A stretch of 64,000 bases of DNA from Pseudogracilibacillus sp037071985 (lineage in GTDB: Bacteria; Bacillota; Bacilli; Bacillales; Amphibacillaceae). Shown here in pieces: positions 54,264 through 62,954 of this stretch. The stretch lies in contig NZ_JAXHDF010000003.1 of NCBI RefSeq assembly GCF_037071985.1, forward strand, positions 186,001 through 250,000. The letters run 5' to 3'. A model generated the notes under the pieces. It saw nothing but the letters and a program-made list of their open reading frames with translations. It did not search any database and was not told where the DNA came from. The translations under genes and the position numbers were made by a program. Positions within the stretch are counted from its first letter, which is position 1; every line of letters begins with the position of its first letter.

Positions 54264-54677
54264 ATGGTGCAAAAAATATCTTTAATGGATGCATATCTCA
54301 TTGAAACAGCTCGTAATGCCGGCTATACAGGGGAGGATATTCTTTTAAAAATTTCAAAGAAGGAAATAGAAGATCTTCAATCCCTGCATGATCAATTTGA
54401 TTATGTTGAGTTATATCCGCTCTTTCAAAGTGGGAAATTAAAGACTGTATTGGCGGAAGGCTATCAGGTGAAATTTTTAACATTTCCCGGATTACTAAAC
54501 TTGATTCGTTTAAAGTATAAGAAGTTTAAAGAGAAGGATTTTTTAGTAGATGAATTCGTGATTAAAAAATTAGTTTTGAATGAAAATGAAAAACAAGATT
54601 TAGAAACATGGATGTCACCGAACTGGCGAATGACAGAAGGAAAAGAAGGCATAGAAATCAGACCGGTGAATACATAA
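54264..54677 (+). CDS. conserved-looking small protein of unknown function
   Basis: 137 residues. I do not recognise it. It begins MVQKISLMDAYLIETARNAGYTG, is rich in Lys, Glu and Leu, and has no signal peptide, membrane segment or metal motif. The segment VELYPLFQSGKLKTVLAEGY and FLTFPGLLNLIRLKYK suggests a compact alpha/beta protein. It has a good ribosome binding site (AGGAAGGGA) and lies 30 bases before ybjQ, possibly as one unit. Confidence 0.65.
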   Translation: MVQKISLMDAYLIETARNAGYTGEDILLKISKKEIEDLQSLHDQFDYVELYPLFQSGKLKTVLAEGYQVKFLTFPGLLNLIRLKYKKFKEKDFLVDEFVIKKLVLNENEKQDLETWMSPNWRMTEGKEGIEIRPVNT

Positions 54678-54707
54678 ATACTATAATAATTCTAAGGAGA
54701 GATAAAC

Positions 54708-55025
54708 ATGATTATTGTAACAACAAATGATATTCCAAGTAAAAAAATAGCTACAGTTAAAGGGCTTGTCCAAGGGAGCACAGTAAAAGCAAAACATGTA
54801 GGAAGGGATATTGGAGCAAGTTTTAAAACACTTGTCGGAGGTGAAATTAAAGGGTATTCTGATTTAATGAAAGAAGCGAGAGAAGAAGCACTTGGACGTA
54901 TGATCAAGGAGGCTGAATCCTTAGGTGCAAATGCAGTTATAGGAATGAGGTATCAGACCTCGCAAGTAATGACAGCTGCAGCTGAAGTCATCGCATACGG
55001 AACGGCTGTTGTTGTAGAGGAATAA
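54708..55025 (+). CDS. ybjQ: YbjQ/UPF0145 family protein
   Basis: 105 residues, standard length. MIIVTTNDIPSKKIATVKGLVQGSTVKAKHVG, IKGYSDLMKEAREEALGRM, and GANAVIGMRYQTS are the family hallmarks. The fold forms a pentameric barrel described as a heavy-metal-binding domain; the role is unknown. Ribosome binding site AAGGAGAG. Confidence 0.9.
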   Translation: MIIVTTNDIPSKKIATVKGLVQGSTVKAKHVGRDIGASFKTLVGGEIKGYSDLMKEAREEALGRMIKEAESLGANAVIGMRYQTSQVMTAAAEVIAYGTAVVVEE

Positions 55026-55551
55026 TAAAAGGACCTTGATAGGAGTGGATATGTTTTTATAGATAATTCGAGTAGGAGGCTAAATGTCTATTCGTTATTT
55101 ATTTATTGATTGGGAAGAAGGAATCTTGTTTTATATTTAAAGCAGTAACTATCGGGATTAAAACTAGATAAATAAAATAACTTTATCAATGCTTCTATTT
55201 ATCCGGGAAATTAATATTTTTCATAGAATTTCAAGAAAATTTTTATTCTTGAGTAATATCATATTTTTGATTAAAGAATACTTATCCTAGTACTTATTGT
55301 TTATGTAAATGAAGAATATCATCATCGGCTAACAGATAAAATGTGAAAAATAATTGAGAAAAAATAATCATAGTAGTAGAGCATCCATTATTGTAAAAAT
55401 GTACCCTTTTTTATTGTGGGGATACTAGGCGTTCGAACGTAAAGAATTCACTATGTAATTAAACACTTATGCCGTCTCTTCTATGTATATTATTATCCGC
55501 TGTCGTCAACATTAAAGATAATTCATAGAAGAATAGTGAGGATGGAAATGG
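55026..55551. other. 526-base AT-rich gap; one doubtful tiny ORF
   Basis: The only hint of coding is an 18-codon ORF at 55084-55140 preceded by a near-perfect ribosome binding site (GTAGGAGGCTAAATG). A 10-base palindrome CGTTCGAACG lies near 55431. Otherwise no gene, terminator or repeat was found. Confidence 0.3.
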
Positions 55552-57000
55552 ATGAAAAACAAGCCGGTTATTCTATTGAACATTGATTCCTTAATGACAT
55601 ATCCATTGGAGATTGCGATTCAAACTGGTCGAGCCCCAGCCCTTCAATTTTTAAAAGAGAACGGAACTTATTTCAATAATATGGTCAGTTCTTTTCCAAC
55701 AATGTCGGTGACGATTGATAGTAGCTTACTAACGGGTACATATGCAGATCAACACCATATTTCAGGTCTAAGTTGGTTTGATACATCAAAAAAAGAAATT
55801 GTGAATTACGGTACTGGGTTTCGAGAAACATTTCGATTAGGAACGAGAAGATCCATACACAATATGTTGTATCGATTGAACAATGAACATTTGAGTTCGA
55901 ATGTGTCAACAATATTTGAAGAGCTAGCGAATCGAGACATTCCTTCTGCTTCCATTAATTCGTTTGTTTATCGAGGCAATACTCCAAAAAAGTTAAAAGT
56001 GCCGGGGCTATTTAAGACATTGACTCACTTTAAAGATGGAGAATGGATAATGGAAGCTCCTCCTGTTCTTTCTCTAGGAGCTTTTTCGAAATTAAAGCCT
56101 TTGAATTTTACATTCCAAGTAGCGGCTGGAAATAATAAATATGCAGCAAGAGAATTAATATATTTAATCCGTAAAAATAGACTTCCTGCTTTTGCTTTTT
56201 GTACCTTTCAAGATTTAGATTTCCGTATTCACCTTAAAGGACCTTTGGATATAAAAGGTATTACTCGGATCGATAAACAACTTCAAAAAATACTAAATGT
56301 ATATTCAAGTTGGGATGAAGCATTAAGGAAAAATATTTGGTTAATCATGGGAGACAATGGTCACTCAGCTACACATACTAAATATAAGGAATCTGTCATT
56401 GATTTGGTAAAATTATTTAAACAATACCGAATAGCGAAGCTTGAACGTCCTATTCACCGGAAAGATCAATTTGTATTTTGTGTGAATCAGCGGATGTCTT
56501 ATATATATATACTCGATGCTATGCTTGAGGAGACAAAAATTGTTGATCGATTAAAGCGAGATAAGCGAATTGATGTTATTGCGTGGAAGGAAGAAAACTG
56601 GATTCGGGTAGAATCTCCCCTGAAGCATGGCTCCCTACACTATCGCCCGAGTGAAGAGGTTTTAGATGAATATGATCAGGGATGGAAAGTTCGTGGAGAA
56701 ATGGATATTTTAGATTTAAGAATGAATCGGGATGGGAAAATAGCATATGGAGATTTTCCTGATGCCCTTGCACGATTATACGGTGCGTTACATGCACAGC
56801 CAGGCAGATTTATTGTCGTAAATGCCAAGCCGGGTCATGAGTTTAAAGCTCAGTTAACCCCATATCATTTATCAGGGGCAGCACATGGTTCGTTACATCG
56901 ACAAGAATCGCTCGTTCCTCTGATTATCGCGGGAACGAATGAAAAACCAGTTTTTCCACGAATGATTGATTTAAAAGAATATATTTTACGGCTTATTTGA
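55552..57000 (+). CDS. alkaline phosphatase-superfamily nucleotide pyrophosphatase/phosphodiesterase
   Basis: 482 residues of the type I phosphodiesterase/NPP family. The first metal Asp is in ILLNIDSLM. The nucleophile Thr/Ser region is SSFPTMSVTIDSSLLTG, equivalent to TxPNHxxLVTG of other NPPs. IMGDNGHSATH supplies metal ligands, and the C-terminal HLSGAAHGSLHRQESLVPLIIAG closes the site. There is no signal peptide, so it acts inside the cell on an unknown phosphodiester or phosphonate. The ribosome binding site is weak (GAGGAT). Confidence 0.85.
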   Translation: MKNKPVILLNIDSLMTYPLEIAIQTGRAPALQFLKENGTYFNNMVSSFPTMSVTIDSSLLTGTYADQHHISGLSWFDTSKKEIVNYGTGFRETFRLGTRRSIHNMLYRLNNEHLSSNVSTIFEELANRDIPSASINSFVYRGNTPKKLKVPGLFKTLTHFKDGEWIMEAPPVLSLGAFSKLKPLNFTFQVAAGNNKYAARELIYLIRKNRLPAFAFCTFQDLDFRIHLKGPLDIKGITRIDKQLQKILNVYSSWDEALRKNIWLIMGDNGHSATHTKYKESVIDLVKLFKQYRIAKLERPIHRKDQFVFCVNQRMSYIYILDAMLEETKIVDRLKRDKRIDVIAWKEENWIRVESPLKHGSLHYRPSEEVLDEYDQGWKVRGEMDILDLRMNRDGKIAYGDFPDALARLYGALHAQPGRFIVVNAKPGHEFKAQLTPYHLSGAAHGSLHRQESLVPLIIAGTNEKPVFPRMIDLKEYILRLI

Positions 57001-57012
57001 TTGAAAACGTCT

Positions 57013-57045
57013 ACCCATGGTGAATTATTTTCACTGTGGGTTTTT
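57013..57045 (+). terminator. terminator after the phosphodiesterase gene
   Basis: CCCATGGTGAA and TTCACTGTGGG arms enclose a short AT loop and are followed by TTTTT. Confidence 0.85.
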
Positions 57046-57104
57046 CCTGCTTTAGAATATGATATTATTTTAACTAATTAATGTCTCTGAGGAGTTGAGT
57101 CAAT

Positions 57105-57437
57105 ATGCAAATTAATGGCCATCGCGTAAGAGGAAACGTAATTGATCTGGAAACGAGATGCACCCATTACCATTCCGAAAAAGATCGTATTGCAATTAAA
57201 TTTTTCTGTTGTAACACGTACTATCCTTGTTACAGTTGTCATGAAGAAAAAGGATGTGGTAATCATCAGACATGGCCAGCAAATCAATTTGATCAAAAAG
57301 CAATTTTGTGCGGAGCTTGCGGAGAAGAAATTACAATTAAAGCTTATTTAAATAAATCACATATTTGTCCTTATTGTAAAGCCGAGTTTAATCCGGGTTG
57401 TTCGCTCCATTATCATTTGTATTTTTCTGTTTTTTAA
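57105..57437 (+). CDS. CHY zinc finger protein
   Basis: 110 residues with the CHY-type zinc finger arrangement: TRCTHYHSEKDRIAIKFFCCNTYYPCYSCHEE, then a C-terminal pair of CxxC elements (LCGACGEE and ICPYCKAEFNPGC). It binds three zinc ions in known homologues. The function in bacteria is not defined. Ribosome binding site GAGGAG. Confidence 0.9.
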   Translation: MQINGHRVRGNVIDLETRCTHYHSEKDRIAIKFFCCNTYYPCYSCHEEKGCGNHQTWPANQFDQKAILCGACGEEITIKAYLNKSHICPYCKAEFNPGCSLHYHLYFSVF

Positions 57438-57570
57438 ATATAAAATCAATAAAATGAATATAATTTTAAGTTAAAGTTAAAATAATGAATAAAAATATTA
57501 ATAAAATTAATTATTGGATTGATTTTATTTAATGATTAGTATATACTCAAATTAGAAAGAGGGGATTTAC

Positions 57571-57945
57571 ATGGTTTATCCAGTCATTCATTCATGTCCG
57601 ATCTGTTCTAATTCTTTACGAGTGAAGAAATTGGAATGTTCACATTGTCATACTCGAATAGAAAATGATTTCACTCTATCAAAATTTGCTTCTCTTTCTG
57701 TAGAACAAATGAATTTTGTAGAAGTTTTTCTAGTTAGCAGAGGTAATATTAAAGAAGTGGAAAAAGAACTGGGTATCTCGTATCCAACTGTACGTAGCCG
57801 ATTAAATGAAATTATTGAATTACTTGGACATGGTAAGCAAAAGGAAAAAACATCAAAACATAATAAATCAGATATCATATCGATGTTGGATAATGACGAA
57901 ATATCTACCCAGGAAGCGATTAAATTATTAAGAGAGGGCGATTAA
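57571..57945 (+). CDS. DUF2089-family protein (zinc ribbon plus HTH)
   Basis: 124 residues. The N-terminal zinc ribbon has CPICSNSL and ECSHCHT. The central helix-turn-helix is NIKEVEKELGISYPTVRSRLNEI, and a C-terminal acidic helix DNDEISTQEAIKLLREGD resembles a SHOCT-like element. It is probably a transcriptional regulator. It starts after AAGAGGGGA and is followed 2 bases later by a gene whose N-terminus repeats the same short helical motif, so the pair very likely works together. Confidence 0.85.
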   Translation: MVYPVIHSCPICSNSLRVKKLECSHCHTRIENDFTLSKFASLSVEQMNFVEVFLVSRGNIKEVEKELGISYPTVRSRLNEIIELLGHGKQKEKTSKHNKSDIISMLDNDEISTQEAIKLLREGD

Positions 57946-57947
57946 AA

Positions 57948-58328
57948 ATGCAAGATGAAATTGAGAAAATAATTAATATGGTTCAAGAAGGAAAAATAAC
58001 TTCCGACGAAGCAGGCGAGTTAATTGCCGCAATTAAAGCTGAACCTAAAGCTGTCTCCACATCGAATAAAGGGTACTTAGGTAAAATGCTGAAAATTCGA
58101 ATTCAGTCGGAAACAGAAGAAAATGTGAAGGTTAATATTCCTATTGGACTCGTTAAATTTTTATTAAAAATGGGGCATGGAATTGCTTCGCATATTCCTG
58201 AATCGCAAAAATATGTAAAAGATATCGATTTAGATTTAGTTATGCATGCAATTGATACCGAAATGGAAGGCAAGATTGTCGATATACAATCCGAAGATGG
58301 AGAAATAGTTGAAATATATATAGAATAA
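57948..58328 (+). CDS. SHOCT-like domain protein, partner of the DUF2089 protein (YvlB-related)
   Basis: 126 residues. The N-terminal helix IEKIINMVQEGKITSDEAGELIAAI is a SHOCT-like/bShoct motif. The rest is beta-rich (MLKIRIQSETEENVKVNIPIGLVKFLL and MEGKIVDIQSEDGEIVEIYIE), similar to the end of YvlB-type proteins. In other genomes such pairs act like anti-sigma/adhesin-type regulators of the envelope stress response. That is a loose analogy. Cotranscribed with the preceding gene. Confidence 0.75.
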   Translation: MQDEIEKIINMVQEGKITSDEAGELIAAIKAEPKAVSTSNKGYLGKMLKIRIQSETEENVKVNIPIGLVKFLLKMGHGIASHIPESQKYVKDIDLDLVMHAIDTEMEGKIVDIQSEDGEIVEIYIE

Positions 58329-58569
58329 ATGCATTGGCTACAATTTTTTTCCATCTGAGATGATACATTAATATGCTCGGCGCGTGAAATACGCATCGCT
58401 TGATTCTATGTGTTGTGAAGTAGCGCGCAATATAACTCGCTTTTGACATTTTAGTGTGTATTAACCTTCGTATTTAAACAAGAATACTTGAAATAATAGA
58501 TGTTTTTCATTTATGCTCATCTTATTCTATCAAATATATTATAGGATTTTCAGAAGGGGGATTTTGGAT

Positions 58570-59577
58570 TTGAATAAAATAAGATGGGGAATTTTAAGCT
58601 CAGCTGGAATAGCTCAAAGAGAACTGATCCCCGCATTTCAACGTGCGAAAAATGCGGAGGTAGTGGCTATTGCTAGTGAAAGTGGAAAGGATAGAGCACA
58701 GAAAGTCGCAGATCACTTTAACATTAAAACGGTTTATGACAGTTATGAAAAACTTTTGCAAGATCCTGATATTGATGCTGTATACATTCCATTACCAAAC
58801 TTTTTACATAAAAAATGGGTTATTGAAGCAGCAAAATTAGGAAAACATATTCTATGCGAAAAACCTGTTGCGCTGAATCGAAACGAATTCACGGAAATGA
58901 AAGAAGCGTGTCAACGTGCAGGCGTACTATTAATGGAAGCGTTTATGTATTATTTCCATCCTCAACATGAGCGGGTAAGGGAAATAATGGACAGTGGGGA
59001 GATCGGATCTGTTAGATATATGCAAGCAGGATTTACTTTTCTCTTACCAGATGAAAAGCGGAATGAAAGTATTAAGATGAGCGAAGAAAAAGGTGGGGGA
59101 AGTATTTATGATGTAGGCTGCTACGCCATCCATGCGATACGAAATATATTACGGGAAGAACCTGATACTGTACAAGTAGATGCAGTCATAGATGAGCAAT
59201 ATCAAATTGATACAGATTCTGTTGGGTATTTAACATTTCCAAGTGGTGCCCGAGCAACGTTTGACTCAAGTTTCAATTTGGAGATGCGAAATGAATATAG
59301 ACTATTTGGAACGAAAGGTAAAATTACTGTTCCACGAGCATTTCGACCCGATCAGCATGGTGGAGAAGGAAAAATTATTGTAGAAACATCGGACGGAATT
59401 AGAATCGAAACACTTAACGGAGATCAATATTGTTTACAGGTAGAACATATTTCTGAAGCAATTATTGAGGGAAAACAAGACCTTCATCACCGTTTAGAAA
59501 ATACGTATAAAAATATGAATGTTATCGATGCATGTTATGAATCCATTCGAAGTGGCAAAAAAGTATCACTCACTTAA
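58570..59577 (+). CDS. Gfo/Idh/MocA-family NAD(P)-dependent oxidoreductase
   Basis: About 335 residues. The Rossmann start IRWGILSSAGIAQRELIPAF, the ILCEKPVALN Lys motif, MEAFMYYFHPQHERVREI and GGSIYDVGCYAIHAIR (catalytic-type His/Asp region) are typical. Such enzymes oxidise or reduce sugars or inositols. AGAAGGGGG at 58552-58560 supports TTG 58570 as the start, which removes a 19-residue leader with no homology. Single gene; substrate unknown. Confidence 0.88.
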   Translation: MNKIRWGILSSAGIAQRELIPAFQRAKNAEVVAIASESGKDRAQKVADHFNIKTVYDSYEKLLQDPDIDAVYIPLPNFLHKKWVIEAAKLGKHILCEKPVALNRNEFTEMKEACQRAGVLLMEAFMYYFHPQHERVREIMDSGEIGSVRYMQAGFTFLLPDEKRNESIKMSEEKGGGSIYDVGCYAIHAIRNILREEPDTVQVDAVIDEQYQIDTDSVGYLTFPSGARATFDSSFNLEMRNEYRLFGTKGKITVPRAFRPDQHGGEGKIIVETSDGIRIETLNGDQYCLQVEHISEAIIEGKQDLHHRLENTYKNMNVIDACYESIRSGKKVSLT

Positions 59578-59584
59578 AATAGCA

Positions 59585-60007
59585 GTGGCTGGGACAATAA
59601 ATAAAACTAGTACAGAAAAGGCGAACAATATGTTTGTTTAGCGTAGGAAATATACGTAGACTCCTCGTCGGCTAAAAGCGGTCACGTCCTGTGATCAACG
59701 CCGACACTAGGACGTCCTGTCCGTCGCGGGGACAGCGACAGGGGAACGCAGACTAAGTACGCCACGTCCTGTGGCAACGTCTGCACTAGTACATCGTGTA
59801 CATCGGAAGAGATCCCTGTAGCGACTCAGGAAAGTGGAGCTACAGAAGCTAAGGCTGTGCCCGTGGTAAAGGAGACACAGTTCAAGCAAATGTAAGTGTT
59901 ACTTGAACTGATGTCGCGCTTATGCCTGTGGTGAAAGCGAAGTATATTACCGAAGCTATCATACATCTACTATCGTTTTATTTACTTTATACTTTTGTCT
60001 CAGCCTC
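59585..60007. repeat. full-length dispersed TIR repeat
   Basis: The left end GTGGCTGGGACAATAAATAA and the right end TTTTGTCTCAGCCTC are imperfect inverted repeats. The interior matches 25146-25609 closely (CGTAGGAAATATACGTAGAC, CTCCTCGTCGGCTAAA, CGACAGGGGAACGCAGAC, GTAAAGGAGACACAG) but lacks about 38 bases present there. It lies between a plus-strand oxidoreductase and the minus-strand tdk. ORFs through it are shadows. Confidence 0.8.
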
Positions 60008-60037
60008 TTTATTTTTCACTTCATATATTTATTTTCG

Positions 60038-60661
60038 TTAGTCAGTATTGCTTTCTTTTTGAACGTTTTTTTCTTCGTCTGGCTGTTTGAAAAATTTTAC
60101 CTCTTTATAACATTTCCTGCACACGGGTAAGTACTTTTCATTTCCCCCAATTTCAATTTGGGCACCTTCGTAAACAGGATAGCCTTCATCATTAAATCGT
60201 AAAATCATAATTGCTTTTCGATGGCAAAACCAACATTCCGTCTTTAGTTCTTTTATATTGTCTGCATAGAGCAGCAAGTATTCTGATCCTTCGAATAGAT
60301 TGTTAAAAGAATCATTTTTTAGCCCATAACACATAACTGTAATATTATAATCATCTACTAATTCTGTTAATTGGATCACTTGCTCTTTCTTTAAAAACTG
60401 CGCTTCATCAATTAATACAGAAGTCGGTCTTTCCTCTAAGTTTAGAATAAAGTCTTTTATATTAAGTTCATCATGAAATACGTATGCATCCATTTGAAAG
60501 CCGGCTCTACTCCATATTTTGCCTTTTTCAAAGCGATTGTCAAGATGTGATGTTAATGCAACTACCTTTTTTCCTTGCACTTCATAATTATAGGCAACTT
60601 TGATAATTTCGAGACTTTTCCCAGCTGCCATGGTGGAATAGTAAAAAAATAATTTAGCCAT
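60038..60661 (-). CDS. tdk: thymidine kinase
   Basis: 207 residues, type II thymidine kinase. The P-loop is YSTMAAGKS near the N-terminus. The catalytic Glu lies in VLIDEAQFL, and the zinc-lasso cysteines are in CWFCHRKA and CRKC. It phosphorylates thymidine for nucleotide salvage. The loop YSTMAAGKS is nearer the E. coli form (YSAMNAGKS) than the MFSGKS form common in bacilli. Ribosome binding site GGAGGAA on the minus strand. Confidence 0.9.
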   Translation of the reverse strand: MAKLFFYYSTMAAGKSLEIIKVAYNYEVQGKKVVALTSHLDNRFEKGKIWSRAGFQMDAYVFHDELNIKDFILNLEERPTSVLIDEAQFLKKEQVIQLTELVDDYNITVMCYGLKNDSFNNLFEGSEYLLLYADNIKELKTECWFCHRKAIMILRFNDEGYPVYEGAQIEIGGNEKYLPVCRKCYKEVKFFKQPDEEKNVQKESNTD

Positions 60662-60762
60662 AATTTCCTCCGCAATAAATTGATTCCTATATAGTATAGC
60701 AAAATCTGACGTAAAGGACGTGCATAAAAATTAAAAGTTTTAAAATGAATTTTGTAAAATAA

Positions 60763-60799
60763 AAAAACAATGAATCTGTTTGTAGAATTCATTGTTTTT
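60763..60799 (-). terminator. terminator after the TPR lipoprotein gene
   Basis: AAAAACAATGAAT and ATTCATTGTTTTT are perfect 13-base arms around an 11-base loop, directly downstream of the minus-strand TPR gene. The flanking T-run on the minus strand completes it. Confidence 0.88.
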
Positions 60800-60806
60800 A
60801 AGGGGA

Positions 60807-61784
60807 TTATTCATAACTATTTATTATTTTTTGAAATTTTTTATTATCAAATACATCATAAAAAAGTGGATCTTCCATTAGCCAATCAACTAGCGTTGGG
60901 TCCATCTCTAATGCAGTTGATAAATACTTCAAGCCGTCTTCCATTTTCCCAGAATTAATTAATACACCACTTTTACCATAATAACTAAATGCTTCATCAG
61001 GATAGTGTTCAATTAAATCATCATACACTTCATTCGCTTCATCCATTCGATCTAAAAATGTTAGAAGATACCCTTTATAATCTAGCGTGTTAAAAATATC
61101 TTCTTCGCCATTCTCGATTAATAAATCAATGTATTCAATTGTTTTATCATATTCCTCAAGTTCATCATAAATGTACGTTAAATACCAATACGTATCTAGA
61201 TCATTCGGGTCGTACGTTAAATATGTCTCAAATGATTCTATCGCTTCATCGTATTCATCTAAAAAATAGTGGGCTGCCCCTTTACCATAAATGGCATAAT
61301 CTAAGTCAGAGTCAATTTCAAGTGACTTATCAAAATTGGTCAACGCTTCTTCATACTGCTCTAAATAGGATAAAGCATTTCCTAAGTTTGCATACTGTTC
61401 GGGTTCATTTGGTTCCAGTTCAATTGCTTTTTTTGCTTGTTCAGCCGCTTCTTCATGACGACCAAGTTCGTTCAGTGCAACAGCTTTGTTGTTAAACACA
61501 CTATCCATCGTACTATCAAATGATTCTGCTTCCTCTAAAACTTTTAACGCATCCGTAAATTTCTCTAGCTCAATTAAAATATATCCTTTTTCACCTAATA
61601 AATAAGGGTCTTCTGGATACTTTTCTAATCGTTCATTAACGAATTCTAGTGCTTCGTCAAATTCATTTTTTTCATAGTAAGCATCATATAATTCCCTTGA
61701 AAATTTAGAATCAGTGGACGAAAATAATGCACAACCTGTTAAGATAAATAAAGTACATGTAGTAAGAAATAATAATTTCTTCAT
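60807..61784 (-). CDS. TPR-repeat lipoprotein
   Basis: 325 residues. The signal peptide ends in lipobox LTGC near residues 15-18. From about residue 28 on there are eight or so tetratricopeptide repeats (for example FNNKAVALNELGRHEEAAEQAKKAI and YANLGNALSYLEQYEEALTNF). It is very acidic. Anchored on the outer face of the membrane, it would scaffold protein interactions; the partner is unknown. Minus-strand ribosome binding site GAAAGGAAG. Confidence 0.85.
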   Translation of the reverse strand: MKKLLFLTTCTLFILTGCALFSSTDSKFSRELYDAYYEKNEFDEALEFVNERLEKYPEDPYLLGEKGYILIELEKFTDALKVLEEAESFDSTMDSVFNNKAVALNELGRHEEAAEQAKKAIELEPNEPEQYANLGNALSYLEQYEEALTNFDKSLEIDSDLDYAIYGKGAAHYFLDEYDEAIESFETYLTYDPNDLDTYWYLTYIYDELEEYDKTIEYIDLLIENGEEDIFNTLDYKGYLLTFLDRMDEANEVYDDLIEHYPDEAFSYYGKSGVLINSGKMEDGLKYLSTALEMDPTLVDWLMEDPLFYDVFDNKKFQKIINSYE

Positions 61785-62004
61785 TTAAATAAGACTTCCT
61801 TTCTATGTTGTCTAAATACCCCTTCTTAATAAAAGCAGAGGTAGGATAAAAAAGAAAGAGTCCAAACTCATAAGACTAAAGTAACGCACGCGATTTAAGG
61901 ATTGTTCTTTGAAAGAAACATGGTAAAATAAGTGGAACGGGTTTATCTTATAAAAATATGGGTAAACAAAAAGTTGGAAGAGATTAAATGAAAGAGGTAT
62001 ACGT

Positions 62005-62820
62005 ATGATTGACTGGATTGGACAAGTTAATTGGATGCAAATATTATTTAATTGGGGAATTGTTGTTGTCAAACTAATCGTTTTAATTATTATTTATTTA
62101 ATTGTAAAGTCAATTGGCCAACGGGCAATACATAAAGCTTTCGAGCGAAAACATAATCAAGAAAATTCCGTTAAAGATGATACCATTTCACTTGGAAGAA
62201 AAAAGACCTTACAATCGATAGCGAGTAATATTTTTTCTTATTTTTTATTGTTTGTTTTTTTAGGAATTGTATTTGAACTATTTGGGTTAGATATTAAAGC
62301 TTTGCTTGCAGGAGCAGGCATCATTGGACTTGCAATTGGTTTTGGAGCTCAAGGATTAGTTAGTGATGTAGTCACGGGATTTTTTATCTTATTGGAAAAA
62401 CAAATTGACGTTGATGATTATGTAACACTTGCAGGTTATGATGGGATTGTAGAGGAGATTGGTTTACGTACGACTAAGTTAAGAGGATTTGATGGGACGC
62501 TTTATTATATCCCGAATAGAGAGATTGGGAGTGTAAGTAACCATTCCCGTGGAAACATGCAAGCACTTGTCGATATTGCTATTACTTGTGATACAAATAT
62601 TGATGAAGCAATCAGAACTATGCAACAAGCATGTGATACATTTGCTTTAACGGAAAATGCAATCATTGAAGGCCCTGATGTATTGGGTGTAGAATCATTT
62701 GATTCTTCCAATGTCGTTTTGCGGGTTATCTGTAAAACAAAAAATATGGAACAATGGAATATCGAACGCAAATTAAGAAAAGTATTAAAAGAAGTGTTAG
62801 ATGAAATTAAATCAGATTAA
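62005..62820 (+). CDS. mscS: small-conductance mechanosensitive channel (MscS family)
   Basis: 271 residues. Three membrane segments lie at about 15-38, 68-92 and 95-125. The pore helix is GAGIIGLAIGFGAQGLVSDVVTGFFILLE, followed by the beta domain EKQIDVDDYVTLAGYDGIVEEIGLRTTKLR and IPNREIGSVSNHSRG. It releases solutes on hypo-osmotic shock, relevant for a salt-tolerant organism. The short N-terminus is close to YkuT/YbdG-minimal types. It is convergent with the DJ-1 gene. Confidence 0.92.
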   Translation: MIDWIGQVNWMQILFNWGIVVVKLIVLIIIYLIVKSIGQRAIHKAFERKHNQENSVKDDTISLGRKKTLQSIASNIFSYFLLFVFLGIVFELFGLDIKALLAGAGIIGLAIGFGAQGLVSDVVTGFFILLEKQIDVDDYVTLAGYDGIVEEIGLRTTKLRGFDGTLYYIPNREIGSVSNHSRGNMQALVDIAITCDTNIDEAIRTMQQACDTFALTENAIIEGPDVLGVESFDSSNVVLRVICKTKNMEQWNIERKLRKVLKEVLDEIKSD

Positions 62821-62862
62821 AAAGAACTGTTCGCATGCATAGAGTGTCGGACGGTTACATTA

Positions 62863-62917
62863 AAAAAACCCGAACGGATTCATATGAGAAAAATATGAAT
62901 CAGCGTTCGGATTTTTT
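62863..62917. terminator. bidirectional terminator between mscS and the DJ-1 gene
   Basis: CCGAAC then GATTCATAT, a loop, ATATGAATC then GTTCGG, with A-run before and T-run after. It serves both convergent genes. Confidence 0.9.
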
Positions 62918-62954
62918 AACAGTTGAATGATTTCAACCTGAGAAATTTATTCAA

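Noticed and set aside
55425..55445. CGTTCGAACG palindrome as an SOS (LexA) box
   Set aside because: The Bacillus LexA box is CGAAC-N4-GTTCG, the opposite orientation; this 10-base palindrome does not fit.
59707..59889. 60-residue reverse ORF with Arg/Ser-rich sequence
   Set aside because: It is entirely inside the TIR repeat; the related copies do not preserve the frame.
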